A DNA stretch of 46,849 bases, taken from positions 1 through 46,849 of the forward strand of contig CACGZG010000008.1 in the NCBI GenBank assembly GCA_902577525.1, read 5' to 3'. Within the stretch, counting starts at the first letter, position 1. The number at the start of each line of letters is the position of its first letter. The stretch comes from an uncultured Pelagibacteraceae bacterium. Lineage in GTDB: Bacteria; Pseudomonadota; Alphaproteobacteria; Pelagibacterales; Pelagibacteraceae. This document shows positions 1-8,570 of this stretch, one piece after another. The translations under genes were made by a program, and so were the position numbers. The notes beneath the pieces are model-generated. The model was not told the DNA's origin. It worked only from the letters and a program-made list of their open reading frames with translations, and did no database searches.

Positions 1-843
1 AAAATTTATTTTTTAACTACTAAACCTTACTTTGATTTATTCAAAAAAAACCCTTTCATCCATGATGTGATTCTAGATAAAAGATTACCCAGATATAATC
101 TTATTTATTTATACCTTTTAATGAAAAAAATTAAGAAATATAATTTTTCAAAAGTTTTTGACCTTCAAAATTCATCAAGAACATCTTTTTATAAGAATAT
201 ACTCTTCCCAAAAGCAAATAAAGAAATTTGGTCTAGTTCTTCCACAACCTTACCTCAAAATCAAAAAAAGGATGAGTTTGATAAAATTTCAGTTTTGGAT
301 AGATTTGCCCATCAATTAAAAAATTCTGGTTTAAATATATTAAACACAACAAAACCGAATTTCAGTTGGGCGTGTACAGATATTGAATTGATAAAAAAGA
401 AGTATGATCTAAACAAATATATTATATTATTTCCATTTTGCTCACCTCACTTATCAATTAAGAAGTGGCCTTATTACAATCAACTTATAAAATTAATTAA
501 TGAAAAATATGGAGATGAATATAAAGTTGTAATTGCACCAGGCCCTTCAGAAATAAATGATGCAAAAAATTTCAATGCATTGAGTATTTTAGATAATCAA
601 AAAGTTTTAAGTATTTCACAATTAACATCTTTAATAAAAGAGAGTTCATTTGTTGTTGCTAATGATACAGGACCAGCTCATATTGCTGCACATGTTGGTT
701 CAAAAGGATTAACTTTATTTGGTAAACATACTACCGCGGTAAAAGTGAGTATTGAGAGGAAAAATTTTAAACCAATCCAAGTAAATGATTTAAATAATTT
801 GAGTGCTGAAAAAGTTTTTGAAAGATTAGTTAATTCAATTTAA
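1..843 (+). CDS. Glycosyltransferase family 9 (heptosyltransferase-like), 5' end missing
   Basis: Likely transfers a sugar from a nucleotide donor onto lipopolysaccharide core or another surface glycan at the inner membrane. The reading frame is open from base 1, and the residues before the internal GTG at 67 continue the fold (FLTTKPYFDLF), so the true start lies upstream of the window. The C-terminal half carries the GT9 signature NDTGPAHIAAHVGS followed by LTLFG, and an earlier segment LFPFCSPHLSIKKWP matches the usual donor-site loop. It converges on the next glycosyltransferase with a 9 bp overlap of 3' ends. The family assignment is good. The acceptor sugar cannot be read from the sequence. 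Confidence 0.85.
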   Translation, partial: KIYFLTTKPYFDLFKKNPFIHDVILDKRLPRYNLIYLYLLMKKIKKYNFSKVFDLQNSSRTSFYKNILFPKANKEIWSSSSTTLPQNQKKDEFDKISVLDRFAHQLKNSGLNILNTTKPNFSWACTDIELIKKKYDLNKYIILFPFCSPHLSIKKWPYYNQLIKLINEKYGDEYKVVIAPGPSEINDAKNFNALSILDNQKVLSISQLTSLIKESSFVVANDTGPAHIAAHVGSKGLTLFGKHTTAVKVSIERKNFKPIQVNDLNNLSAEKVFERLVNSI

Positions 844-1920
844 AATTTTTTTATACTTTTCAATTGTGTGAGACCAATCAAATTTTGCGACTAACTCTTT
901 AGCATTTTTACCAAACTCTAAGTATTTTTTGTTTTCAATCATTAAATTTAGGGAAGAATAAATTTCATCCAAATTATTACCATCACAAATTAAACCAGTT
1001 TTATCATGTTGAATTGCATCTGACGCACCTCCATCTTTTCCACCTAAAGAAGCTATTCCATATTGAGCTGCTTCAACATAAGCTATTCCAAATCCCTCAA
1101 CTGAAGTTTTGTGAATTATTGAAGGCATAACAAAAATATTTGATTTAGCTACTAAGGCATTTTTTAAATCATCACCTATATCTTTAAAAAACATTACCTG
1201 AGTGCTTAAGTCGAGTTCTTTAACTAGATCTTTTATATTTCTTTCCTCATCGCCATGACCAACACAGATATAAACTATATTAGGGTATATTTGTTTTAAA
1301 TTTCTTAATGCCATAAGAACTTTTTCGTGATTTTTTCTTCTATCAAATCTTGAAACTGTAATTAATCTTGGTGATTTTATTTTTAATAAACTTTCAACCT
1401 TATCTAAAGTTTTTTTATTAAGTTTTTTTGGAGGATTAACACCGGGATTTATAACTATTATTTTTTTTTGGTCTACACCAATATCAATGGCTAGATTTCT
1501 GGTGTACTCAGAATTGGCAATAACTTTTTCAACATTATTTAAAACATTGATAATTTTTTTATTTTGAGATCCTCCTTTTGGGTGATTAATTTCTTTTCCA
1601 TGAATCAAGCAATATTTTTTTTTATCTGATTTAATTAGTTCTAAACTTTTCCAATGGTCAGCAATAATACCCTGAACTTTATTTTCTTTTAAAAACTCAT
1701 TAATAAGTTGAGCTTTTCTTATTTTACGTAAAAATTTAACACCTCGAATTCTTTCAATCGAAAAATTTACTCCATTATCAAATTCTTTATGGTTCTCCTC
1801 ATAATCAGCAAAAACTTTAATCATAAAGTTTTTAGACAATTCCTTTGTAAGACCCCACATTAAGCTTTGCATACCACCTAATTCAGGGGGAAAAGATCTT
1901 GTTGCAATTAAATACATCAA
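835..1920 (-). CDS. Glycosyltransferase family 4 (GT-B fold)
   Basis: A retaining glycosyltransferase of 361 aa, normal length for the family, probably acting in surface polysaccharide or LPS synthesis. The N-terminal domain begins with ATRSFPPELGGMQ, the typical GT4 glycine-rich opening. The C-terminal nucleotide-sugar domain begins near INPGVNPP and contains VSRFDRRKNHE and the E-x7-E motif EGFGIAYVE. Its stop codon region converges with the GT9 gene. Its start overlaps the stop of the upstream redoxin gene by 4 bp, so the two are probably co-transcribed. The family is certain; the sugar and the acceptor are unknown. Confidence 0.88.
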   Translation of the reverse strand: MMYLIATRSFPPELGGMQSLMWGLTKELSKNFMIKVFADYEENHKEFDNGVNFSIERIRGVKFLRKIRKAQLINEFLKENKVQGIIADHWKSLELIKSDKKKYCLIHGKEINHPKGGSQNKKIINVLNNVEKVIANSEYTRNLAIDIGVDQKKIIVINPGVNPPKKLNKKTLDKVESLLKIKSPRLITVSRFDRRKNHEKVLMALRNLKQIYPNIVYICVGHGDEERNIKDLVKELDLSTQVMFFKDIGDDLKNALVAKSNIFVMPSIIHKTSVEGFGIAYVEAAQYGIASLGGKDGGASDAIQHDKTGLICDGNNLDEIYSSLNLMIENKKYLEFGKNAKELVAKFDWSHTIEKYKKILN

Positions 1921-2471
1921 TTATTTTTCCACTTAATACTACATCCAGCACTCGGTATTTGATTTTCAGGTCCTTTATCAGTTTCAGCAATAAGTTTCAT
2001 TGCTTTGAATAGATCACTTTCACCATTTCTTACTGGAACTAAATTTTTAAGTTCTCTTAATCGACCTCGGTATTGAAGCTCTAGGTTTTTATTATAACCA
2101 AAGAAATCAGGGGTACATACTGCATCATATGTTTTGGCTATTTCCTGTGTCTCATCCACTAAATAGGGAAAACTAAATTGATGTTTTTTTGCAAATAGAA
2201 TCATGTTGTCAAAGGAGTCTTCTGGATAATTTTCGGCATCATTTGCACAAATTGCAACAGAGTTAATGCCCAAGTCTTTTAATTTTTTACAATCTTCAAC
2301 TATATCTTTTGTAACTGCCTTAACATAAGGACAGTGATTACAGATAAACATTATTAAAGTTCCGTTTTCACCTTTTAAATCTTCTAAGGAAATCATTTTA
2401 TTGTCAGTTGATTTTAGCTTAAAGTCGTGTGCCTTTTGGCCGAAATCACATATTGGAGTTTGTATTGGCAT
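1917..2471 (-). CDS. Thioredoxin-fold redoxin (AhpC/TSA-like)
   Basis: A 184-aa thioredoxin-fold protein, cytoplasmic because no signal peptide is seen. The N-terminal FGQKAHDFKLKSTDNK resembles the peroxiredoxin opening. The redox motif CNHCPYV is a CxxC, and a second cysteine lies in the CTPDFF cis-proline region, as in thioredoxin-family proteins of the YP/redoxin group. The reading frame extends 17 codons further upstream, but the ATG at 2471 starts directly at the conserved MPIQTPICDFG and is preferred. It lies 20 nt from the divergent start of the carbonic-anhydrase-like gene. The substrate is unknown; peroxide or protein thiol reduction is the family guess. Confidence 0.8.
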   Translation of the reverse strand: MPIQTPICDFGQKAHDFKLKSTDNKMISLEDLKGENGTLIMFICNHCPYVKAVTKDIVEDCKKLKDLGINSVAICANDAENYPEDSFDNMILFAKKHQFSFPYLVDETQEIAKTYDAVCTPDFFGYNKNLELQYRGRLRELKNLVPVRNGESDLFKAMKLIAETDKGPENQIPSAGCSIKWKNN

Positions 2472-2491
2472 AATGTAATAATATATAAATA

Positions 2492-3004
2492 ATGTTTTAC
2501 GATTTAAAAGATAAAAAACCAAAAAACTCTGGCGAAAATTGGGTAGCTCCTAATGCAACTATAATTGGAGATGTAACTTTAGAAAAGAATTCTAGTATTT
2601 GGTTTAATGCAACCCTAAGAGGAGATATTGAAAATATTCACATAGGCGAGGGATCAAATGTTCAAGATGGAAGTGTTTTGCATACTGATCCAGGCTATCC
2701 ATTAAAAATTGGAAAAAATGTAACTGTGGGTCATATGGTTATGCTTCATGGATGTACGATAGGGGATAATAGTTTAATTGGAATTGGGGCAGTGATTCTA
2801 AACAATGCTAAAATTGGAAAAAATTGTATCATAGGCGCAAAAGCTTTAATTACAGAGAATAAAGAAATACCTGACAATTCTTTAGTGATTGGTTCACCAG
2901 GAAAAGTTGTTAGAGAAGTTACAGAAGAAGAAAAAAAAGCTGTATTTGAAAACACCAAACACTATCAAGATAATTGGAAAAAATATTCTAAATCAATTTT
3001 TTAA
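2492..3004 (+). CDS. Gamma-carbonic anhydrase family protein (left-handed beta helix)
   Basis: A 170-aa trimeric left-handed beta-helix protein of the gamma-CA/YrdA/PaaY group. The hexapeptide repeats run from about residue 20 to 130 ([43 protein letters not shown]). The three metal-ligand histidines of the family are present at H64 (VLHTDPG), H81 (VGHMV) and H86 (MLHGC). Whether it is an active carbonic anhydrase, a CoA-ester-related enzyme or a complex I assembly component cannot be decided from sequence. Its last codons overlap by 4 bp the convergent gene that follows. Confidence 0.9.
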   Translation: MFYDLKDKKPKNSGENWVAPNATIIGDVTLEKNSSIWFNATLRGDIENIHIGEGSNVQDGSVLHTDPGYPLKIGKNVTVGHMVMLHGCTIGDNSLIGIGAVILNNAKIGKNCIIGAKALITENKEIPDNSLVIGSPGKVVREVTEEEKKAVFENTKHYQDNWKKYSKSIF

Positions 3005-3600
3005 GGAACTAACCAAACATTTTTATTATCTTCTAAATCAAATTTAGCTCTTCGATGTCCTTTCGCTGCAAGATATAGCCATTCAATAGATTTAATTTTA
3101 CATTTAATAACTGTGAAGTTTTTATAACCGTCTTCACTTTGTTCCATAGTGTAATCAAAATCTTCTAATTTAGATATCATTCCAGAGGTTGGATTTTCTG
3201 AAGCAGTTCCTGGAGGACTATCGGTTAAATAACAACGTCTGCTTATATGTTTAGTTTTTTTCCAAGATTCTTCTGTTGTAGAATTTTGATTATTTACATC
3301 ACATTCTACTTTTACTCTTAGCTGTATCTTTTCTTCTTTATCGTAAAAAACTAGAGAGGCATTCTTATTTTTTTTAAGAATATCCACCTTTGGTGATCTT
3401 AAATCAGTGTGAAATTGTAACAGATTATTTGCTCTATCTGATTTACGTAAAACAACAATTCTACCATCTACTTCATCTTGATGAGCACAGATAAAGACCG
3501 GAATTCTAAACGGTGAACCTCTATTGGTCACAGCATCATCTAACATAGACCAATACTTATTCTGAATTTCTTCTAAATTTTCATAGTATGCTGGTTGCAT
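3001..3600 (-). CDS. Pyridoxamine 5'-phosphate oxidase-like flavin-binding protein
   Basis: A 199-aa split-barrel protein resembling the pyridoxamine phosphate oxidase / FMN-binding superfamily. The barrel core reads [21 protein letters not shown], then [19 protein letters not shown] and IQLRVKVEC, the usual order of strands around the FMN phosphate. It lacks the exact C-terminal motif of classical PdxH, so a general flavin-dependent oxidoreductase is more likely than a true vitamin B6 enzyme. It starts 3 nt downstream of the stop of the dehydrogenase gene on the same strand and is probably co-transcribed with it. Confidence 0.78.
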   Translation of the reverse strand: MQPAYYENLEEIQNKYWSMLDDAVTNRGSPFRIPVFICAHQDEVDGRIVVLRKSDRANNLLQFHTDLRSPKVDILKKNKNASLVFYDKEEKIQLRVKVECDVNNQNSTTEESWKKTKHISRRCYLTDSPPGTASENPTSGMISKLEDFDYTMEQSEDGYKNFTVIKCKIKSIEWLYLAAKGHRRAKFDLEDNKNVWLVP

Positions 3601-3603
3601 ACA

Positions 3604-4473
3604 TTACTTTCTAAATCTTTTTATTAAGCTTGAAGTATCCCAACGATTTCCGCCTAAACCTTGAACTTCTCCATAAAATTTATCTACAAGTTCTGTTACA
3701 GGTAATAATGAACCATTATTTTTAGCCTCATCCATTGCAATTTTTAAATCTTTTCGCATCCAGTCAACTGCAAAACCAAAATCAAATTTATCATCAATCA
3801 TTGTTTTATATCTATTTTCCATTTGCCAAGATTGAGCAGCTCCTTTTGAAATTACCTCAATAACATCTTCCATGTTTAATCCAGCTTTCATACCAAAGTT
3901 AATTCCTTCTGATAGACCTTGAACTAACCCAGCTATACAAATTTGGTTAACCATCTTAGCTAATTGTCCACAACCAGCTTTACCAAGTAGTTTCATTTTT
4001 TTGCTGTAGCAATCAATTTTATCTTTTGCTTTATCAAAATCAGCTTGATCACCACCAATCATAACTGTTAACGCACCGTTCTCTGCACCAGCTTGTCCAC
4101 CAGATACAGGAGCATCTAGTGCACCAAATCCATTTTTCTTTGCGTATTCATAAATTTCTCTAGCAATTGTTGCTGATGCTGTGGTGTTATCAATATAGAT
4201 TGCACCTTTTTTTATTGTTTTAAATGCACCATTGTCACCAAAAGTAACTTCTCTTAAGTCATTATCGTTTCCAACACATGTAAAGATATACTCCGCATCT
4301 TTTGTAGCCTCAGCAGGAGTCTCTGCCATTTTACCTTTGTGTTCTTTAATCCATTTTTCTGCTTTTGATTTTGTTCTGTTAAAAACAGTTACATTGTGAC
4401 CACCTTTTGATATATAACCAGCCATTGGATAACCCATGACACCAAGACCTATGAAAGCAACATTACAACTCAT
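3604..4473 (-). CDS. 3-hydroxyisobutyrate dehydrogenase family beta-hydroxyacid dehydrogenase
   Basis: A 289-aa NAD(P)-dependent beta-hydroxyacid dehydrogenase, of the group that includes 3-hydroxyisobutyrate dehydrogenase, tartronate semialdehyde reductase and glyoxylate/succinic semialdehyde reductase. The Rossmann motif GLGVMG lies at residues 9-14, the substrate loop DAPVSGG begins at D120, and the catalytic lysine is K173 in LAKMVNQ. Length matches the family. The substrate is not decided by these motifs. Its ATG is only 8 nt from the divergent ATG of the MFS gene, which leaves no room for a separate promoter between them. Confidence 0.88.
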   Translation of the reverse strand: MSCNVAFIGLGVMGYPMAGYISKGGHNVTVFNRTKSKAEKWIKEHKGKMAETPAEATKDAEYIFTCVGNDNDLREVTFGDNGAFKTIKKGAIYIDNTTASATIAREIYEYAKKNGFGALDAPVSGGQAGAENGALTVMIGGDQADFDKAKDKIDCYSKKMKLLGKAGCGQLAKMVNQICIAGLVQGLSEGINFGMKAGLNMEDVIEVISKGAAQSWQMENRYKTMIDDKFDFGFAVDWMRKDLKIAMDEAKNNGSLLPVTELVDKFYGEVQGLGGNRWDTSSLIKRFRK

Positions 4474-4481
4474 AATTTTTT

Positions 4482-5690
4482 ATGTTTAATAGTTTAAGTT
4501 TAAAAGTAATTGTATTTGGTTTTATTTTTACATTTTTTTCTAGTTTTGGACAGAGTTTTTTTTTAGGCTTATTTAATTCAAGCATAAGAGAAACACTTTC
4601 AATTACTCATGGACAATTTGGCTCGATTTATGCTTCTGCGACGTTATTAAGTAGTTTTCTTTTAATTTGGGTTGGGAAAAAAATTGATGACATTAATATT
4701 TTTAAATTTGCTTTTTACGTAACATTACTTCTTGCTTTTTCATGTTTTTTCTTTTCAAAAATATCATCAGTGTTTTTTTTATTTATCGCTGTTTTTTTAA
4801 TGAGATTTTCAGGTCAAGGATTAATGTCCCATACTGCAACAACTACTATAGCTAGATACTTTACTATATCTAGAGGCAAAGCTCTCAGCGCTGGATGGTT
4901 CGGTCTCTCAACAGCAGAATTTATTTTACCTGTATTAATCGTTTATTTACTTACAATCACAGCCTGGCAAAATATTTGGATATCAATATCTATTTTAACT
5001 TTGATCTTTTTGCCATTAGCTTCATTTTTTTTAATCAAAAAATTAGATTTTGATACAAGAGAACAAGTAGAATCTGGTGACAATGAAATTAAAGAAATCA
5101 AGCAATGGAAAAGAATTGAAGTTATTAAAGATTATAGATTTTATATTATTTGTTTAAATATGCTAGCAATGCCATGGATTGCAACTGGTGTTTTTGTTTA
5201 TCAATCTTTTATTACTGAAGCAAAAGAGTGGGGCTCTTTTGTTATTGCTCAATCATTTATGGTTTATTCAATATTATCTGTTGTAACTCTATTAGGATCT
5301 GGATTTTTAATTGATAAATTTACTAGTAGAAAACTTTTAATCTTTATGAACATACCTTTATTGTTTTCTACATTAGTTTTATTTTTCTTTGATAATCCTA
5401 TCACCTCTTTTATTTTTCTTGGCTTAATAGGTATTTCCAACGGTCTTGCCAATGTATTAGGCTCATCAACATGGGCAGAAATTTACGGTGTGAAATTTAT
5501 TGGATCAATTAAAGCTTTAACCACAGCTTTAATGGTTTTTTCCACTGCTTTTGGAACTGCTTTATTTGGTTTTTTAATAGATAGAGGTTTTTCTATTGAA
5601 CAAATTGCCATGATATCATTTATCTACATTTCTCTTTCTTTAATTTTGTTATTTTTTGTCAGAAATAAGCTAAATCCACAATATATCTAA
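4482..5690 (+). CDS. Major facilitator superfamily transporter
   Basis: A 402-aa polytopic membrane protein with about 12 hydrophobic segments in two halves separated by a charged loop near residue 200 (DTREQVESGDNEIKEIKQWKR). The loop between helices 2 and 3 carries WVGKKIDD, a variant of the MFS G-x3-D/R motif, and the same position in the second half reads GFLIDKFTSRK. Sequence style (THGQFGSIYASATL, SRGKALSAGWFG) suits the oxalate/formate or monocarboxylate-like MFS branch, but the substrate is not identifiable. It starts 8 nt from the divergent dehydrogenase gene and precedes rpoZ. Confidence 0.88.
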   Translation: MFNSLSLKVIVFGFIFTFFSSFGQSFFLGLFNSSIRETLSITHGQFGSIYASATLLSSFLLIWVGKKIDDINIFKFAFYVTLLLAFSCFFFSKISSVFFLFIAVFLMRFSGQGLMSHTATTTIARYFTISRGKALSAGWFGLSTAEFILPVLIVYLLTITAWQNIWISISILTLIFLPLASFFLIKKLDFDTREQVESGDNEIKEIKQWKRIEVIKDYRFYIICLNMLAMPWIATGVFVYQSFITEAKEWGSFVIAQSFMVYSILSVVTLLGSGFLIDKFTSRKLLIFMNIPLLFSTLVLFFFDNPITSFIFLGLIGISNGLANVLGSSTWAEIYGVKFIGSIKALTTALMVFSTAFGTALFGFLIDRGFSIEQIAMISFIYISLSLILLFFVRNKLNPQYI

Positions 5691-5699
5691 AAAATCTCC

Positions 5700-5735
5700 T
5701 TGATTTTTTTTTAGTCACTGTATAGATACTGCGCA
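5700..5735 (+). promoter_or_regulatory. Candidate rpoZ promoter
   Basis: TTGATT at 5700-5705 and TAGATA at 5723-5728 are separated by 17 nt. Counting seven bases past the -10 places the start of transcription at or next to the rpoZ ATG (5735). No Shine-Dalgarno sequence is visible before that ATG, so the message may be leaderless. This is a pattern match only. Confidence 0.4.
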
Positions 5736-6262
5736 TGGCTAGAGTCACTGTAGAAGATTGCATCGATAAAGTAGAGAGTCCTTATGAGTTAGTTTTAGTT
5801 GCAAAAGAAAGAGCAACTCAACTCAATTCTGGTATAGAACCAAGTTTAGATAGAGATAATGACAAAAACACAGTTATTGCTCTAAGAGAAATTGCGGAGG
5901 AAAATATTAAAGTTAACGATTTAACAGAAAGTGCTGTTTATAAATTAAGAAAGCATGTTGAACAAGTTGATGAAGGTTTAGAGGATGATGAGGAAGTAGG
6001 AGATGATTTTGAAAACTTATATAAAGGTGAGATTTCGAAAAGTGGTGCGCCTATCTTACCATCAAAAAGAGCGAGAAGATCTCCAGAAAAGATTCAAGTT
6101 TCTAAAGAGGATTTAGCGAAATTATCTGAGACAGCTAAGCCAGAAATGCCGGAAGCACCTGCATCCGAAGATGCTGAAGCAGAACAGGGAGACGTATCTT
6201 TAGATCAAGTCTCTGAAAGTGAAGATCAAGCAGCAGAAGATGCTGACACTTCAAATTCTTAA
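5735..6262 (+). CDS. rpoZ: RNA polymerase omega subunit with long acidic tail
   Basis: The small RNA polymerase subunit that helps fold and hold beta-prime. The N-terminal ~70 residues carry the family core: [27 protein letters not shown], then [13 protein letters not shown]. At 175 aa the protein is about twice the length of the enterobacterial subunit (about 90 aa). The extra C-terminal part, from about residue 85, is dominated by Glu, Asp, Ala and Ser with a basic patch KRARRSPEK near 110, and looks disordered. A leaderless start is suggested by the position of the promoter. It is convergent with the CoA-transferase gene. Confidence 0.92.
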   Translation: MARVTVEDCIDKVESPYELVLVAKERATQLNSGIEPSLDRDNDKNTVIALREIAEENIKVNDLTESAVYKLRKHVEQVDEGLEDDEEVGDDFENLYKGEISKSGAPILPSKRARRSPEKIQVSKEDLAKLSETAKPEMPEAPASEDAEAEQGDVSLDQVSESEDQAAEDADTSNS

Positions 6263-6268
6263 AATTTA

Positions 6269-7414
6269 TTAATTACAAAATTCCTTTATAATTTTTTGTC
6301 GGTGTTCATCTAAATCAGGTATGTCACCTCTTGTTTTTTCATCTTTATAAGATGACATTTTAATTGGGTTACCAGCCAGTTTAAAATCTCCAATAACTTT
6401 GTGAAACGCTTTAACAATCATGTTTCTAGATTCTATTTGTGGGTTTTCAACAGCCTCTTTGATATTGAAAATTGGTCCACATGGGATTTTATCTTTTTCC
6501 ATTTCACTAACCCAATCACTTGTTTTTTTACTTAATAATTTTTCCTCTAAAATTTTTTTAAGCTCATCCATATTTTTTGCTCTAGATGAATTATCTAAAA
6601 ATTTTGGATCTTTACTTACCTCTGGGATTTGAAGAAGATTACAAAGTTTTTCAAAAAGTTTATCATTTCCAGCTGCAATGATTATGTAACTGTCTTTTGT
6701 CTTAAAGGCTTCAAAGGGTGCAATTGATGGGTGTCTTGATCCCATTGGTTTTGGAATTTCATTTTTAGATAGATAACGTGCTATAGCGTTTTCTAATATG
6801 GCTATTTGACAATCAAGCATAGAAACATCAATGAACATTCCTTTTCCAGTTTTTTGTCTATCATATAAAGCTGCATTAATACCTATCGCAGTAAAAAGTC
6901 CAGCAGTAATATCTCCAATAGATGTTCCAACTCTAGTAGGTTCAGAGTTTGGTTGACCAGTAACACTCATTAAACCACCCATACCTTGAACTACCATGTC
7001 GTAAGCGGGTAATTCTTTAAGTGGACCAGTTTGACCAAAGCCTGATGCTGAAGCATAAATTAGTTTTGGATATTTCTTATTAACATCTTTCCAGCCAAAC
7101 CCCCATTTTTCTAAAGTTCCAGGTTTAAAATTTTCAACTAAAATATCTGCTTGAGATAAAATTTTTTCAAAAATTTTTTTATCTTCATCATTCTTTAAAT
7201 TAAGAGCAATACTTTCCTTTCCTCTATTAAGAGACATGAAATAAGCAGAATAATCTTTTATGAATGGTCCAAATTTTCTTGAGTCATCACCAATTTCTGG
7301 TGCTTCAACTTTAATTACTCTAGCCCCTAAATCAGATAATATCATAGTGCAGTAAGGACCAACTAATACTCTAGTTAAATCAACTACCAGTAGGTTTTTT
7401 AAAGGTCCATCCAT
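6269..7414 (-). CDS. CaiB/BaiF (class III) CoA-transferase
   Basis: A 381-aa class III CoA-transferase that moves CoA between carboxylic acids. The family opening PLKNLLVVDLTRVLVGPYCTMILSDLGA is followed by the KVEAPE motif, SLNRGKESIALNLK, and the presumed catalytic aspartate at about residue 139 in PAYDMVVQ. The open frame reaches back to 7543, but that part is low-complexity and overlaps the TRAP binding-protein start, so the ATG at 7414 is chosen. It is divergent from a TRAP transporter, which suggests that it activates the acid imported by that transporter. The acid itself is unknown. Confidence 0.9.
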   Translation of the reverse strand: MDGPLKNLLVVDLTRVLVGPYCTMILSDLGARVIKVEAPEIGDDSRKFGPFIKDYSAYFMSLNRGKESIALNLKNDEDKKIFEKILSQADILVENFKPGTLEKWGFGWKDVNKKYPKLIYASASGFGQTGPLKELPAYDMVVQGMGGLMSVTGQPNSEPTRVGTSIGDITAGLFTAIGINAALYDRQKTGKGMFIDVSMLDCQIAILENAIARYLSKNEIPKPMGSRHPSIAPFEAFKTKDSYIIIAAGNDKLFEKLCNLLQIPEVSKDPKFLDNSSRAKNMDELKKILEEKLLSKKTSDWVSEMEKDKIPCGPIFNIKEAVENPQIESRNMIVKAFHKVIGDFKLAGNPIKMSSYKDEKTRGDIPDLDEHRQKIIKEFCN

Positions 7415-7445
7415 TTTTCTTTGTCTTACTTGAGTTTTTGTCGAC

Positions 7446-7475
7446 TTGACTCTTATTAATAAGTTCACTTTAATT
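7446..7475 (+). promoter_or_regulatory. Candidate promoter of the first TRAP operon
   Basis: TTGACT at 7446-7451 and TTAATT at 7470-7475 are 18 nt apart, upstream of the dctP ATG at 7510. A perfect 10-bp palindrome, TTATTAATAA (7453-7462), sits in the spacer and could be an operator, although such palindromes are common in AT-rich DNA. A purine-rich ribosome site (AGAGGGAAA) lies before the ATG. Confidence 0.3.
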
Positions 7476-7509
7476 GAATTATTAAAAATAACAATAGAGG
7501 GAAAAAATA

Positions 7510-8520
7510 ATGTTAAAAAGATTATCTTTATATTTAACTTCATTAGTTTTTGTTTTTACTACTATTGGTTCTGCTTATGCAGTTACGCTAAAAGCAAGTC
7601 ACCAATGGCCTGGTACACCAAGAGCTGATGGATCTTACGATCCACGTCATGAAATGGTTCAAATCATTGCTGACGAGGTTAAAAAAGCAAATGTTGGAAT
7701 AGATATCAGAATTTATCCAGCTAAATCATTATATAAACCAAAAGAACAGTGGAAACCTATGACAACTGGTCAGTTAGATATTTCTGCTTTTCCTTTAGCA
7801 TACGCATCTAAGTTTCATCCAGAATTTGATGCAACGTTAATGCCAGGAACAGTAAAAAATCATGATCATGCATTAAGATTTAATAAAGGTCCAATGATGA
7901 CTGAAATTAAAAAAATCATTAATGATGCTGGTGTTGTAGTTCTATCTGATGCTTGGTTAGGTGGTGGTTTTGCTTCAAAAACAAAATGTATTAAAAATCC
8001 TAGCGACGCAAAAGGACAAGTGATGAGAGCTGCTGGTAAAGCATTTAACCAAATGTTAGAAGCTGCAGGAGCAGGTATACAAAGTATGCCGTCATCTGAA
8101 ATTTATACTGGTTTACAAACAGGTGTATTAACAGGTGCAAATACTAGTTCAGGAAGTTTTGTGAGTTACAAAATTTATGAGCAAGTTTCATGCGCAACAC
8201 CTCCAGGAAAATTTGGATTATGGTTTATGTATGAGCCAATTCTGATGTCTAAAAAGTCTTTTGATGCTTTAAATTCTAAGCAACAAAAAGCTTTAATGAA
8301 AGCAGGAAAAGTTGCTGAGAAATACATGACAGCTCAAGTTGAAAACTTAGATAAAAAGTTTGAAGAAGCTTATAAAGCTGCAGGTGTTAAATTAGTATAC
8401 ATGAACGAAAAAGATCATGCAGCGTGGGTAGAGATTGCAAAAAAATCATCTCACAAAGCATTTGCTGATAAAGTTCCAGGTGGTGATAAGCTGATGGAAA
8501 TGGCTTTAGCAGTTAAATAA
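7510..8520 (+). CDS. dctP: TRAP transporter substrate-binding protein (DctP family)
   Basis: The periplasmic solute-binding protein of a TRAP transporter. A signal peptide of 24 residues ends in GSAYA, and the mature chain begins VTLKASHQWPG. The ligand region typical of the family is seen in VMRAAGKAFNQMLEAAGAG, with the conserved arginine expected to bind the substrate carboxylate, followed by SSEIYTGLQTGVLTGANTSSG. Length is 336 aa, normal for DctP. A stem-loop separates it from its two permease genes, which would favour excess binding protein over permease. The acid carried is unknown; the divergent CoA-transferase suggests a carboxylate. Confidence 0.92.
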   Translation: MLKRLSLYLTSLVFVFTTIGSAYAVTLKASHQWPGTPRADGSYDPRHEMVQIIADEVKKANVGIDIRIYPAKSLYKPKEQWKPMTTGQLDISAFPLAYASKFHPEFDATLMPGTVKNHDHALRFNKGPMMTEIKKIINDAGVVVLSDAWLGGGFASKTKCIKNPSDAKGQVMRAAGKAFNQMLEAAGAGIQSMPSSEIYTGLQTGVLTGANTSSGSFVSYKIYEQVSCATPPGKFGLWFMYEPILMSKKSFDALNSKQQKALMKAGKVAEKYMTAQVENLDKKFEEAYKAAGVKLVYMNEKDHAAWVEIAKKSSHKAFADKVPGGDKLMEMALAVK

Positions 8521-8534
8521 AATAATATATAAAG

Positions 8535-8570
8535 AACCCCTGTTTATTCTTATTAAATAGGGGTTTTTTT
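8535..8570 (+). terminator. Stem-loop with U-tract between dctP and dctQ, covering the dctQ ribosome site
   Basis: AACCCCT (8535-8541) pairs with AGGGGTT (8559-8565), extended inward by five more pairs including one G-U, with a loop of 7 nt. A run of seven T follows (8564-8570). The dctQ ATG is the very next base (8571), so the 3' stem strand AGGGG also serves as a Shine-Dalgarno 7 nt from the ATG. It is probably an attenuating terminator that also controls translation. Confidence 0.75.

Noticed and set aside
7415..7543. Longer N-terminus for the CoA-transferase.
   Set aside because: It would run into the dctP gene and its upstream region, and the added residues are low-complexity; family proteins start near the ATG at 7414.
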